Positions 1-7,614 of a DNA stretch of 64,000 bases are shown here, one piece after another. Position 1 is the first letter of the stretch, and each line of letters opens with the position of its first letter. The notes below the pieces were generated by a model, which ran no database searches, was not told the origin of the DNA, and saw only the letters and a program-made list of their open reading frames with translations. Origin of the DNA: Vibrio gigantis (GTDB lineage: Bacteria; Pseudomonadota; Gammaproteobacteria; Enterobacterales; Vibrionaceae); NCBI RefSeq assembly GCF_024347515.1, contig NZ_AP025493.1, positions 1,860,001 through 1,924,000 on the forward strand. The letters are read 5' to 3'. A program made the translations under genes and the position numbers.

Positions 1-1
1 A

Positions 2-769
2 TTTATCGTGATGGTTGGATACACGGTTTGGGTGTTCAAACGCGACGAGTTCAAACAGTTCGCACCTTGGCTAAATACCGAAGAGTACTCCATCAAGCTG
101 ATGAGTCCGTTGTTGTTGATGGGTCTACCTATCGGCTTAGCGGCTTTACTTGAACACGGCTTGATTTACGGTGGCACTTTGATGGCAGGGACGATCAGTA
201 TTGCCTCTTTAGCGCTACACCAAATCTTGTTGCAATGCTTAAGCTTTACTTGGAACTTCAATTTCGGTTTCTCGCAAGCTGCCGCAATTTTGGTTGGCCG
301 TGATTATGGCGCAGGCAACTACGAAGGCATCAAGAGAACCTCGATTCAAAGCTTTATATTGGTGTCAGTCTTGAGTGTCGCCTTGTCTGCGGTGTTCATC
401 CTATGGCCTGAAATGATCGCTTCTATCTTTAAGTTAGACGACAGTACTGGCGCTATGACATCGCTATTAGCTTCTGTTATCTGGGTAGTGGCGTTGTGCT
501 TTATTGTTGATGCTTGGCAACTGTTGGCGATTAACCTGCTAAGAGGGATGAAGATTGTCTCTATGCCGACCGTGATGACAGCCATTGGTTACTGGATGTT
601 TGGCCTGCCTGCTGCTTGGTACTTGATGCCGAAATTCGAGCTAGCAGGGATCTGGGGCGGGATCGGCGTTGGCTTAGGTGTGACAGGTATTCTGCTGCTT
701 ATTCATTTGATGGTCGTTCTTAACAAGAGCAGCAAGACACCAGACTTAGATTGTTCAGCTTACTCTTAA
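2..769 (+). CDS. MATE-family multidrug exporter, C-terminal part
   Basis: This is the last ~255 residues of a polytopic inner-membrane protein whose reading frame is open at the window edge, so the true start lies upstream. About six hydrophobic segments are visible, with a GFSQAAAILVGRDYGAG stretch typical of the second half of MATE (NorM/DinF-type) exporters, which move cationic drugs out in exchange for Na+ or H+. Full family members are about 450 residues, so roughly the N-terminal 40% is missing. A strong terminator follows directly. The family call is confident; the substrate is not known. Confidence 0.85.
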   Translation, partial: FIVMVGYTVWVFKRDEFKQFAPWLNTEEYSIKLMSPLLLMGLPIGLAALLEHGLIYGGTLMAGTISIASLALHQILLQCLSFTWNFNFGFSQAAAILVGRDYGAGNYEGIKRTSIQSFILVSVLSVALSAVFILWPEMIASIFKLDDSTGAMTSLLASVIWVVALCFIVDAWQLLAINLLRGMKIVSMPTVMTAIGYWMFGLPAAWYLMPKFELAGIWGGIGVGLGVTGILLLIHLMVVLNKSSKTPDLDCSAYS

Positions 770-786
770 GCTTTACCGAAATACAA

Positions 787-815
787 AAAAGCCACAGCAA
801 AGTCTGTGGCTTTTG
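787..815 (+). terminator. Rho-independent terminator after MATE gene
   Basis: GCCACAG and CTGTGGC arms enclose a 6-nt loop. An A-run lies before the stem and TTTTG after it, 18 bp past the MATE stop codon. Confidence 0.85.
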
Positions 816-821
816 TTTATC

Positions 822-1089
822 TAGGGCGTGTTGATCTTTCGTGGTTAAATTTTGTTCGAGATAAAAGCGTTTTAATCGCGGCGAGGGAGAAGTGGCCTAG
901 TCATTCTAAGCAAATTTCCCTCAACAAAGAGTAAAACGCTTTTAGCCGAACCCTCCGGGCAGCGTTTGCTGGTCATTTCTACTGCGTTATCGGCTTCTCA
1001 TGTAGGCTAGCTACACATCAAAGTCTCTGCCTTGTATAAATACCCAGCAACTCGCTGCAAAAATCAGCTCGAAAGATCAACACGCCCTA
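822..1089. repeat. 268-bp MITE-like element with 20-bp perfect terminal inverted repeats
   Basis: The ends are perfect inverted copies (TAGGGCGTGTTGATCTTTCG and its complement at 1070-1089). If the outer TA on each side is a target duplication, the element proper is 824-1087. A second, inner inverted pair built on AAAGCGTTTT / AAAACGCTTT makes the first part strongly foldable. There is no open reading frame of useful size, so it would need a transposase in trans. It fills the gap between the MATE terminator and the Spy-like gene. Confidence 0.7.
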
Positions 1090-1188
1090 ATAGATTCTTG
1101 GGGGAGTGAATCAATATCAGGATTAGGGGGCGCTAGTTTCTACCAGATGACTTATTCCCAGACTATTCTCTACCAAATCTCTACCAAA

Positions 1189-1626
1189 TTACTTTCCGCC
1201 AGAGAGCGCGGACTTCATCAGCGTCTTAAATTGCTCTTTTTGCTCTTCAGTTAATACGTTGTAGATGTTGTTCTTAAGACGCATTTCTTGCATCACCATC
1301 GACTTCTCAGTGGCTTGAACGGTGTCGATGACCTTTTCCATCTCAGCTTCATCAAACTCAGGCTGAGTCACTAAGGCGATCTGCTTTTTCTTAAGTTCTA
1401 TCGCACTATCCATATCGATTTTTGTTCTATCAGATTGGTAGTCTTCAATGAGGGAGATGACTTCCGAATGTTGTTCTTTGCTTAAATTTAAAGAAGCAAT
1501 AACCATTTGCAGTGGGCTCACTGCTGGCTGTGGCGGTTGTTGTGGTGATGAAGCACTCACAAACGGAGCGGTAACGAGTAAGGCTGAAGCAGTTAATACA
1601 CAAAGCGACTTTTTCAGTGATTTCAT
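1189..1626 (-). CDS. Spy/CpxP-like periplasmic protein
   Basis: A 145-residue protein with a clear signal peptide (MKSLKKSLCVLTASALLVTAPFVSA, cleavage after A-S-A). The rest is almost wholly helical and charged, and an LTEEQKEQF motif near residue 125 matches the LTxxQ motif of the Spy/CpxP family. These periplasmic proteins act as ATP-independent chaperones or as feedback sensors of envelope stress (Spy, CpxP) or in metal resistance. The start follows GGAGAAACTC. No sensor kinase lies beside it, so a CpxP role is not shown. The family is fairly sure, the exact function is not. Confidence 0.75.
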   Translation of the reverse strand: MKSLKKSLCVLTASALLVTAPFVSASSPQQPPQPAVSPLQMVIASLNLSKEQHSEVISLIEDYQSDRTKIDMDSAIELKKKQIALVTQPEFDEAEMEKVIDTVQATEKSMVMQEMRLKNNIYNVLTEEQKEQFKTLMKSALSGGK

Positions 1627-1838
1627 TGAGTTTCTCCTGTTAGTGGAAACGTGAGTATAGGTGAGGAAGCTGAACTCGATATGAACATGTCGTTCAGTTT
1701 AATCCGCTGAGCTAATTGTGTTCATTTAGTTACGTTCATCTAAGCACGGAACGAGTTAGACCTTGGTCTTACAGAAACCGAGCTAAAAGGTGACTAGAAT
1801 GACTTAAGTCGCTCATCGTTTTATCAAGGAATACGCAA

Positions 1839-2084
1839 ATGGAAGTTGGATTGTTCTGGGCTGAAAAAGGAATGTTAGTGCTTGGCGCACTGTTTGTTTT
1901 TACGAGCATGATGCAGTACGGAAGACGTAGTAGCGACTGGAAAGGCGTGATTACGATGTTCTACAAGCGTATCCCAATGAACATAGCCGAATATAAATGG
2001 TACCGACTCGGTATCGCGTTATTGGTTTTTGCTGTGATTATCCGTTTCGCCTTGTTGATACTATGGCCGACCTATCAGTTCTAG
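1839..2084 (+). CDS. Small two-helix membrane protein, unknown function
   Basis: An 81-residue protein with two predicted membrane helices (about residues 10-25 and 58-78) joined by a basic loop containing YGRRSSDWKG. The start is an ATG preceded by CAAGGAATACGCAA, a plausible ribosome site. I do not recognise the family. It stands alone between the Spy-like gene and the response regulator, with more than 300 bp after it. Its charge pattern (basic loop between the helices) suggests that the loop is cytoplasmic. Confidence 0.6.
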   Translation: MEVGLFWAEKGMLVLGALFVFTSMMQYGRRSSDWKGVITMFYKRIPMNIAEYKWYRLGIALLVFAVIIRFALLILWPTYQF

Positions 2085-2173
2085 CTTTTTTGTATTTGCT
2101 CTAATGTATAAGACATCTGGCATTAGTTCTCAGATATTGGCTATATCAAAGCGATAAGTGCATGAGTAAACCG

Positions 2174-2201
2174 AGCCTTAATAAACTCACTTATTAAGGC
2201 T
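2174..2201. terminator. Inverted repeat in the 2085-2419 intergenic gap
   Basis: AGCCTTAATAA and TTATTAAGGCT form an 11-bp perfect stem with a 6-nt ACTCAC loop. There is no clean T-run, so it may be a weak terminator of the small membrane gene or a binding site. The rest of this 335-bp gap is AT-rich and shows nothing else I can name. Confidence 0.4.
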
Positions 2202-2419
2202 GCTATTTAATAAAATAGTGTTAATGTTCAATAATATTGAGTTGTTATTGTCTTTGTAGCATATTGTTTTTCATAAGGAATAACGCGAGATAATAGCTTA
2301 CCCACCTGTATCATCATTCTTACTAATAATCTGCACATAAATCCATTCACCCCGTACCTGATACCATAATGTTCTGTTACACTCGTTCGAATTAGCTTTA
2401 ATTTTTCGGTGGTGCATTT

Positions 2420-3424
2420 ATGTCGTTCCCAGTTCTTATATGTGATGATTCTGCGTTAGCAAGGAAGCAGATGGCTCGATCACTGCCTAGTTCTCTAAAT
2501 GCAGATATAACTTTTGCTGTTCATGGGCTTAATGCACTTGAAGAGTTAGCTCAAAACCAGTTCAAACTGATGTTCCTCGACCTCACCATGCCAGAACTAG
2601 ATGGCTATGGCACATTGGAAGAGATGCAACGTTTGGGTGATACCACGCCTGTTGTGGTGGTTTCTGGTGATATCCAACCAAAAGCGCAGCAGAAGGTCAT
2701 GGACCTTGGTGCTAAAGCGTTTTTGCAAAAGCCGATCGATAAAGAAGCGTTAAAAGCCATTTTACGTGAGCATGTTGAGCCGCCAAAACAGCCTCAACTC
2801 ATTACGCCTTCGCCTTTAGAACTCCCAATACTTCGCCGACGTGACATTTATATGGAAGTCGCTAACGTGGCGATAGGCCGTGCTGCTGATGCATTAGCGC
2901 GCCACTTTAATGTATTTGTTCATTTACCACTGCCGAACGTGAACATCTTCGAAGTGAGTGAATTGCACATGGCACTTCGCGACCTAGCAGACAACGACCA
3001 AGTGTCGGGTGTTTGCCAAGGCTTCAGCGGAGAAGGCATAGCAGGTGAAGCATTAGTATTACTGAGTGACTCAAGCGTGAGCGATCTTAAGAAGCTCATG
3101 AAGGTGCCAACCGAAAGCGAGCAGCTTGAAGAACTAGAACTGCTGATGGATGTATCGAATATCCTAGTCGGCTCATTCTTGAATGGGTTAGGGGAGCAAT
3201 CTGAGGTTCGCTTCTTCCAGAGTTCACCTGTTCTATTAGGGCAACACATCTCGATTGATTCTGTGATTGAGAATACCAGTGGCTCGTTTAAGAAGACCAT
3301 GACCTTCGAAGTCAGTTATAACATTGATGGAACGTCCATCCGTTGTGACCTTCTGTTTATGTTCGTTGACGAATCTCTGCCTCTTCTAGACAACAAGTTG
3401 GCCTACCTAATGGAGGAGTTTTAA
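2420..3424 (+). CDS. Response regulator with C-terminal CheC/CheX-like phosphatase domain
   Basis: Residues 1-120 are a receiver domain: DD at 9-10, the phospho-acceptor D near 55 in MFLDLTMPELDGYG, the conserved S/T region VVVVSGD, and K in LQKPID. Residues ~135-334 resemble the CheC/CheX/FliY phosphatase fold, with an ELLMDVSNILVGSFLNGLGE helix like the family's E-x2-N motif (E near 237, N near 244). Such proteins remove phosphate from CheY-type regulators. The following PAS protein starts 2 bp after the stop, so the two are co-transcribed. Likely role: tuning of a chemotaxis-like or second-messenger pathway (inferred). Confidence 0.8.
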   Translation: MSFPVLICDDSALARKQMARSLPSSLNADITFAVHGLNALEELAQNQFKLMFLDLTMPELDGYGTLEEMQRLGDTTPVVVVSGDIQPKAQQKVMDLGAKAFLQKPIDKEALKAILREHVEPPKQPQLITPSPLELPILRRRDIYMEVANVAIGRAADALARHFNVFVHLPLPNVNIFEVSELHMALRDLADNDQVSGVCQGFSGEGIAGEALVLLSDSSVSDLKKLMKVPTESEQLEELELLMDVSNILVGSFLNGLGEQSEVRFFQSSPVLLGQHISIDSVIENTSGSFKKTMTFEVSYNIDGTSIRCDLLFMFVDESLPLLDNKLAYLMEEF

Positions 3425-3425
3425 T

Positions 3426-3854
3426 ATGCTGAATCTTCCTGCTGAATTTGAACAGTTCCACTGGATGGTGGACATGGTCCAAAACGTCGATATGGGGCTG
3501 GTGGTCATTAACCGTGACTTTCAGGTACAAGTTTGGAATGGCTTCATGACGCACCATAGCGGTAAGCAATCACATGATGCTATCGGTAAGTCTATCTTTG
3601 AACTGTTCCCTGAAATCCCTGAAGAGTGGTTTAGGCTTAAGACTAAGCCGGTTTACGATTTAGGTTGTCGCAGCTTCATTACATGGCAACAAAGGCCTTA
3701 TCTGTTTAAGTGTCGTAACGTTAGGCCTGTAACCCAACAGGCTGACTTCATGTATCAGAACGTGACACTTAACCCGATGCGTTCGCCAACAGGCCAAGTT
3801 ACCTCACTGTTCCTGTCTATTCAGGATGCAACGGCAGAAGCGTTGATATCGTAA
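3426..3854 (+). CDS. Single PAS-domain protein
   Basis: A 142-residue soluble protein that is essentially one PAS domain: GLVVINRDFQVQVWNGFMTHHSG near residues 22-45, then SIFELFPEIPEEWF, and a C-terminal strand SLFLSIQDATAEAL. It has no output domain. It starts 2 bp after the response regulator with a strong GGAGG site, so the two are translated together. A sensory partner that passes a signal to the regulator is the natural guess, but no ligand-binding residue can be assigned from the sequence. Confidence 0.8.
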   Translation: MLNLPAEFEQFHWMVDMVQNVDMGLVVINRDFQVQVWNGFMTHHSGKQSHDAIGKSIFELFPEIPEEWFRLKTKPVYDLGCRSFITWQQRPYLFKCRNVRPVTQQADFMYQNVTLNPMRSPTGQVTSLFLSIQDATAEALIS

Positions 3855-3879
3855 AGTTATTGGCGCTAAGCTTATTTAC

Positions 3880-3911
3880 AAAATAGCCAAAGTGAAGGCC
3901 TTGGCTATTTT
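3880..3911 (+). terminator. Terminator after PAS gene
   Basis: AAAATAGCCAA and TTGGCTATTTT form an 11-bp stem with a 10-nt loop, 26 bp past the PAS stop. The arms end in A and T runs, so it may work in both directions and also serve the converging outer-membrane gene. Confidence 0.75.
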
Positions 3912-3955
3912 GCATTTGTATCGGAGAGTAATTGACTAGTGGTTAGTAGATGCGC

Positions 3956-4507
3956 TTACTTAAAGTGGTAATTAAAGCCAATACTAAAAGTTGAAGCATT
4001 ATAGTCATCTTGTAGCATTTGATAATTATAATTAGCATTCACAGAGAAATTTTTCCACGGTGTTCGCATGTCAGCACCAATAGAAGCATTTGGGTAGAGT
4101 CCTGATTCTTTTGTATCTACGTGAGAACCTATATTGTTATCCCATTGGCTCTCAGTAAAGGTGATATAACTTGCTCCGCCTTTGGCGTATAGGCTGAAGT
4201 TTTTCATAATAGGCTGCTGTACTTTTACAGCAGCACCGAGCCCTTGGTATTTAGAACCAAAGTCCTTAGTTTTAGGTCCATCGGTATAACTGTTAGCTTG
4301 GTTCCAGTTTACATCCAGTGCGATAAATGGGGTTACATAATAGTAGAAGCCAAATTTACTATGGATTGCTTGGGTAGTTGTGTTTCCGTTACTTATGGAA
4401 GAGCCACCTAATTCTGAATAAACGTCGTGAGCAGGTTTAGCAGCATTTGCATTAAAGCATAAAGTAGCTAAAGGGCTTAATAATAGTAGGCGAGATGGCA
4501 ATAGCAT
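3956..4507 (-). CDS. Outer-membrane beta-barrel protein (OmpA-like/porin-like, small)
   Basis: I place the start at the ATG at 4507 (MLLPSRLLLLSPLATLCFNANA), because it has a GGAG site upstream and makes a proper signal peptide. The frame is open about 87 codons further upstream, but that part overlaps the decayed relative. The mature ~165 residues alternate in the manner of an eight-stranded barrel: FGFYYYVTPFIALDVNWNQ, LYAKGGASYITF, FSVNANYNYQM. It ends in FSIGFNYHFK, close to the aromatic C-terminal signature of outer-membrane proteins. The function is unknown. A broken homologue lies just upstream. Confidence 0.7.
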   Translation of the reverse strand: MLLPSRLLLLSPLATLCFNANAAKPAHDVYSELGGSSISNGNTTTQAIHSKFGFYYYVTPFIALDVNWNQANSYTDGPKTKDFGSKYQGLGAAVKVQQPIMKNFSLYAKGGASYITFTESQWDNNIGSHVDTKESGLYPNASIGADMRTPWKNFSVNANYNYQMLQDDYNASTFSIGFNYHFK

Positions 4508-4688
4508 GAGCTCTCCGAATGTGGCGTTAATAGTATGCCATATAGTAACATATTTAGTATGCCATCCCATATGTATTGTGAGAAATTTAAAAGCTCGAAG
4601 TAAACAATGAATAATTCCGGTGATGGGATACAGTAGAAGGAACATGGCTGTTAGGCGAAACTGACATATGAATATGATGTCAGCAAGA

Positions 4689-5216
4689 TTAAAACCTGAG
4701 GCAAACGCCACCATAAAATGAAGTCGCTCCTTCACTACCAGGCAACCATTGATAGCTAACGCTTGCATCGAGTACTAATGGGGACTTTGTACTGAAAATG
4801 TAACACCTGTGTTCTCATAGGATTCAACAACTACTATCGCTGGTGGTTTTTACTGCATTATCTGCAACACTCCAGCGTGTCACTTCAGAATTAATGTAAC
4901 TGGCGCGACCCACACCATAAACTTCCAAACCACCTAGCCCTCTTTGGATTTTAAGCCCTGCACCATAAGATTCATATTTTGATGAAACCCCATCATTAGT
5001 AGAAGAGATACTGCCGTTATTCGTGGCAGTATGACGATAGTTGACATCGACTGAGAGGAAGGGAGATAGGTAGTGGCTATAACCAAGTTGTGCGAAGTCC
5101 CCCGTTTTCTGAATCTGAACCGTCTGATACAACCGTCGCACCTAGGTTTGTATAAAAAGATCCTTTTGGGCTTTTGGCGGTAGTGAAGCTCCTAACAAAG
5201 CACAAGACAGAGTCAT
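4689..5216 (-). pseudogene. Decayed outer-membrane beta-barrel gene
   Basis: Pieces of one barrel protein are spread over several frames. A signal-like start (MTLSCALLGASLPPKA) at 5216 leads into a second frame (SFYTNLGATVVSDGSDSENG). A third frame (DFAQLGYSHYLSPFLSVDVNYRHT to VYGVGRASYINSEV) follows across a GGGGG run near 5100, where one extra G explains the shift. A last piece (SPLVLDASVSYQW to YGGVCLRF) ends at a stop at 4689. The fragments resemble the neighbouring intact gene in order and style, so this is probably a tandem copy that has decayed. Sequencing error in the G-run could explain only one of the shifts. Confidence 0.6.
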
Positions 5217-5575
5217 ACAAAGCGGTAATTTATAAATGAGTGAATCGTGTTCCGGCTTTGTGACTAAAAACTGAACACTTCAGGCGAGAAAGAGAATTTC
5301 ATTGAAAAATTATAGTTTTTTTTTGAGAAATAATGAGACTGAAAGTTGGGGAAATAGACAGACTTAGCTCGCGAAAATAGAAGGATAGTGACAAATAATG
5401 AGTGAATAGTTGTGTGAGGGTAACTTGAGCTAGGCAAAGGTTTGCGCAAACGTTTTGTTTTGAGCTGGTTAACTGTTTGTTTTAAAGGGAATAAACGTGA
5501 TTTTATCGGAAGTGGGGGTTGTTTGGGTATGCAACTTAACCGAACTGTATCACAAAAAAACTTGAAATATCAGTC
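5217..5575. other. AT-rich intergenic region upstream of guaC, with a PurR-like site
   Basis: No gene is supported here; the one open frame (5264-5449, minus) is low-complexity F/S/K. The notable item is GCGCAAACGTTTTGTT at 5444-5459, close to the PurR operator consensus ACGCAAACGTTTTCGT. It lies about 130 bp upstream of the guaC -35 box, so a control role is possible but not near-certain. Confidence 0.35.
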
Positions 5576-5603
5576 TTGCAGTTAATAAATCGCGACCTAT
5601 AAT
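5576..5603 (+). promoter_or_regulatory. Predicted guaC promoter
   Basis: A TTGCAG -35 box at 5576-5581, a 16-bp spacer and a perfect TATAAT at 5598-5603 predict a start near 5610, right at the first leader hairpin. Confidence 0.6.
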
Positions 5604-5610
5604 ACTGAAA

Positions 5611-5686
5611 ACCGGAGCGTCTGCCAACGCTCCGGTTTTTTTGTGTCCGAAGAAAAGTAAACTCGTCTGCCAACGGTTTTACTACG
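5611..5686 (+). promoter_or_regulatory. guaC leader with early terminator and a second hairpin sharing the same loop
   Basis: Hairpin 1 (5611-5642: ACCGGAGCG / CGCTCCGGT followed by seven T) is a textbook terminator at the very start of the predicted guaC transcript. Hairpin 2 (about 5655-5682: AGTAAAC / GTTTTACT, one bulge) follows. Both carry the identical 12-mer CGTCTGCCAACG, at 5618-5629 and 5664-5675. This suggests an attenuator or a ligand- or protein-responsive leader. I do not recognise a known riboswitch class. Confidence 0.5.
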
Positions 5687-5730
5687 CATTTCGCGAGAGA
5701 CACATAATTTTATGAATCAAGGAAAACACC

Positions 5731-6774
5731 ATGCGTATCGAACAAGAACTTAAGTTAGGTTTCAAAGATGTACTCTTCCGTCCGAAGCGTTCTACCCTTA
5801 AAAGCCGTTCTCAAGTTGAATTAACCCGCGATTTTACATTCAAGCATAGCGGTCGTCAATGGTCTGGTACTCCAGTAATTGCAGCTAACATGGATTCGGT
5901 AGCAAGCTTTGAAATGGCAGCTGCTCTAGCAGAGCACGGTGTTATGACTGCAGTACACAAGCACTACACGGTAGAGCAGTGGGCTGAGTTCGCTAAAACA
6001 GCAGACAAGAAAACACTGAACAACGTATTTGTTTCAACTGGTACCTCTGAAGCTGAGTTTGAGAAGACTAAGCAAATCATGGCACTTAGCGAAGACTTCG
6101 TATTTATCTGTATTGATATCGCTAACGGCTACTCAGAGCACCTAGTTGAGTACGTACAAAAAGTACGTGCAGAATTCCCGAACAAAGTTATCTCTGCTGG
6201 TAACGTTGTAACAGGTGACATGGTTGAAGAGCTTATCCTAGCGGGCGCAGACATCGTTAAGGTTGGTATCGGCCCTGGTTCGGTTTGTACTACTCGTGTT
6301 AAAACAGGTGTAGGTTACCCTCAACTTTCTGCAATCATCGAGTGTGGCGACGCGGCACACGGCCTTGGCGGCATGATCATCGGTGACGGTGGCTGTTCAT
6401 GTGCGGGTGACGTATCTAAAGCGTTCGGCGGTGGTGCTGACTTCGTAATGCTAGGCGGCATGCTAGCAGGTCACTCTGAATCAGGCGGAGAAGTAGTAGA
6501 GCAAGACGGTAAGCAGTACATGAAGTTTTACGGCATGTCATCTCAGTCGGCTATGGACAAGCACTCTGGTGGTGTTGCTAAGTACCGCGCAGCTGAAGGT
6601 AAAACTGTTTTGCTTCCATTCCGTGGCTCAGTTCACAACACAATTTCTGACATCCTTGGTGGTGTACGTTCAACTTGTACATACGTAGGCGCAGCGAAGC
6701 TTAAAGAGCTAACTAAGCGTACTACTTTCATCCGTGTACAAGAGCAAGAAAACAACGTATTCGGTAAAGAGTAA
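5731..6774 (+). CDS. guaC: GMP reductase
   Basis: A 347-residue TIM-barrel enzyme of full length that reduces GMP to IMP and ammonia with NADPH, returning guanine nucleotides to the purine pool. The catalytic loop is seen at GIGPGSVCTTRVKTGVGYPQ, with the active cysteine near residue 186. Phosphate-binding glycine motifs (IIGDGGCSCAGD, MLGGMLAGHSESGG) follow, as does the KFYGMSSQSAM flap. There is no CBS module, which separates it from IMP dehydrogenase. An AAGGAAAACACC ribosome site precedes the ATG. The 3' end (6715-6746) is the target of the private CAST guide. The insertion leaves the gene intact but removes its native terminator. Confidence 0.97.
   Translation: MRIEQELKLGFKDVLFRPKRSTLKSRSQVELTRDFTFKHSGRQWSGTPVIAANMDSVASFEMAAALAEHGVMTAVHKHYTVEQWAEFAKTADKKTLNNVFVSTGTSEAEFEKTKQIMALSEDFVFICIDIANGYSEHLVEYVQKVRAEFPNKVISAGNVVTGDMVEELILAGADIVKVGIGPGSVCTTRVKTGVGYPQLSAIIECGDAAHGLGGMIIGDGGCSCAGDVSKAFGGGADFVMLGGMLAGHSESGGEVVEQDGKQYMKFYGMSSQSAMDKHSGGVAKYRAAEGKTVLLPFRGSVHNTISDILGGVRSTCTYVGAAKLKELTKRTTFIRVQEQENNVFGKE
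6715..6746 (+). other. Protospacer in guaC recognised by the CAST private guide
   Basis: Within the last 20 codons of guaC, encoding KRTTFIRVQEQ. It matches the spacer at 13167-13198 (minus) in 24 of 32 positions. Mismatches lie at 3, 6, 9, 12, 18, 21, 24 and 26 of the spacer. Seven are codon third positions, and four (6, 12, 18, 24) are the flipped-out bases that type I-F Cascade ignores. The two bases 5' of the target are CT; I-F3 systems tolerate weak PAMs. It ends 46 bp before the target duplication. Confidence 0.85.
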
Positions 6775-6792
6775 TCTGAACGAATTCGAATA

Positions 6793-6797
6793 GTTTA
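6793..6797. repeat. 5-bp target-site duplication, guaC side (GTTTA)
   Basis: Identical to 36314-36318. A 5-bp duplication is the size made by Tn7-family transposition. Confidence 0.93.
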
Positions 6798-6865
6798 TGT
6801 TGAAACATCCATAAATTGATATTTACAACCATATATTGATTTTTGGTACAGCCATAATTTGATAT
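6798..6865 (+). repeat. tnsA-side transposon end with three TnsB sites
   Basis: Starts with TGTTGAAACA, then holds three copies of a CCATAAATTGATAT-like site at 6809-6822, 6829-6842 and 6852-6865, closely packed. By Tn7 convention the end next to tnsA and the attachment site is called the right end; some CAST papers name it otherwise. The last site overlaps a possible tnsA -35 box (TTGATA), so TnsB bound to the end could repress its own operon. Confidence 0.9.
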
Positions 6866-6886
6866 TGCCTCTTCATGGTCTAAACT
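6859..6886 (+). promoter_or_regulatory. Possible tnsABC promoter
   Basis: TTGATA at 6859-6864, a 16-bp spacer and TAAACT at 6881-6886. A start near 6893 would lie between the two arms of the inverted repeat at 6862-6923, so the element's own transcript would lack the 5' arm. The -10 box is weak. Confidence 0.35.
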
Positions 6887-6923
6887 TGTGTAAGTTTACG
6901 ACAAAATCGTGAAGAGGCAATAT
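6862..6923 (+). promoter_or_regulatory. 14-bp inverted repeat covering the tnsA ribosome site
   Basis: ATATTGCCTCTTCA (6862-6875) pairs perfectly with TGAAGAGGCAATAT (6910-6923), with a 34-nt loop. The 3' arm contains the tnsA GAGG site and ends one base before the ATG at 6925. In RNA begun upstream (for example guaC read-through) it would hide the ribosome site. As DNA it could also be an operator. Confidence 0.65.
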
Positions 6924-6924
6924 T

Positions 6925-7614
6925 ATGTCTGCTCTACCTTTCCTTTCTATAGCCACCCTGCTTGAACTTGAAACTGCGTTTGACACTCCTGCTAGAAACT
7001 TAACTAAATCACGTGGAAAAAACATACACCGTTACGTCAGTGCTAAGATGGGAAAAAGAGTCACGGTAGAATCTTTTTTAGAATGTGCCGCTTGTTATCA
7101 TTTTGATTTCGAACCTAGTATCGTTCGCTTTTGTTCTCAACCGATAAGGTTTTCATACAGCCTAAATGGTAAGACCCATACTTATGTTCCAGACTTTCTA
7201 GTTCAATTTGATACTGGTGAATATAGGTTGTACGAGGTAAAGTCCGACAAGGAAAGTTCAAAAGAGGAATTTCATTGTGAATGGGAAGCAAAAGTTCAAG
7301 GTGCGTTTGAGATAGGGTTAGATCTAGAGCTGGTTGTAGAGGAAGAAATACTGGATGTGGTCATATTTAACAACCTTAAGCTTTTGCATAGATATGCCTC
7401 AAGAGATAACTTGAACGACTTCCATCAAATTCTCCTTACTACTTTGAAACGGAATGGTACGCAAACAGCAAAGAGTTTAGGGCATCACCTTGGCTTAAAT
7501 GGAAGAAAAATATTACCATTCCTGTGTGATTTACTCTCTCGAAACCTCCTCCAGACGAGCTTAGAGACCCCACTATCACTTGAGTCTGAATTTGAATTGG
7601 GTTGTTATGCCTAA
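6925..7614 (+). CDS. tnsA: TnsA transposase endonuclease
   Basis: A 229-residue restriction-enzyme-like nuclease that cuts the 5' ends of the transposon, so that together with TnsB the element is excised whole (cut and paste). Catalytic residues fit E53 (SFLECAAC), D90 (YVPDFLVQ) and K106 (YEVKSD). The N-terminal SRGKNIHRYVSAKMGKRV resembles other TnsA proteins, and the C-terminal ~75 residues form a helical TnsC-binding-like domain. It is the first gene of the tnsABC operon and overlaps tnsB by 8 bp. The GAAGAGG ribosome site is buried in an inverted repeat. Confidence 0.95.
   Translation: MSALPFLSIATLLELETAFDTPARNLTKSRGKNIHRYVSAKMGKRVTVESFLECAACYHFDFEPSIVRFCSQPIRFSYSLNGKTHTYVPDFLVQFDTGEYRLYEVKSDKESSKEEFHCEWEAKVQGAFEIGLDLELVVEEEILDVVIFNNLKLLHRYASRDNLNDFHQILLTTLKRNGTQTAKSLGHHLGLNGRKILPFLCDLLSRNLLQTSLETPLSLESEFELGCYA

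Noticed and set aside
5264..5449. 61-codon minus-strand frame before guaC
   Set aside because: Low-complexity F/S/K composition from AT-rich DNA, no ribosome site and no recognisable domain.
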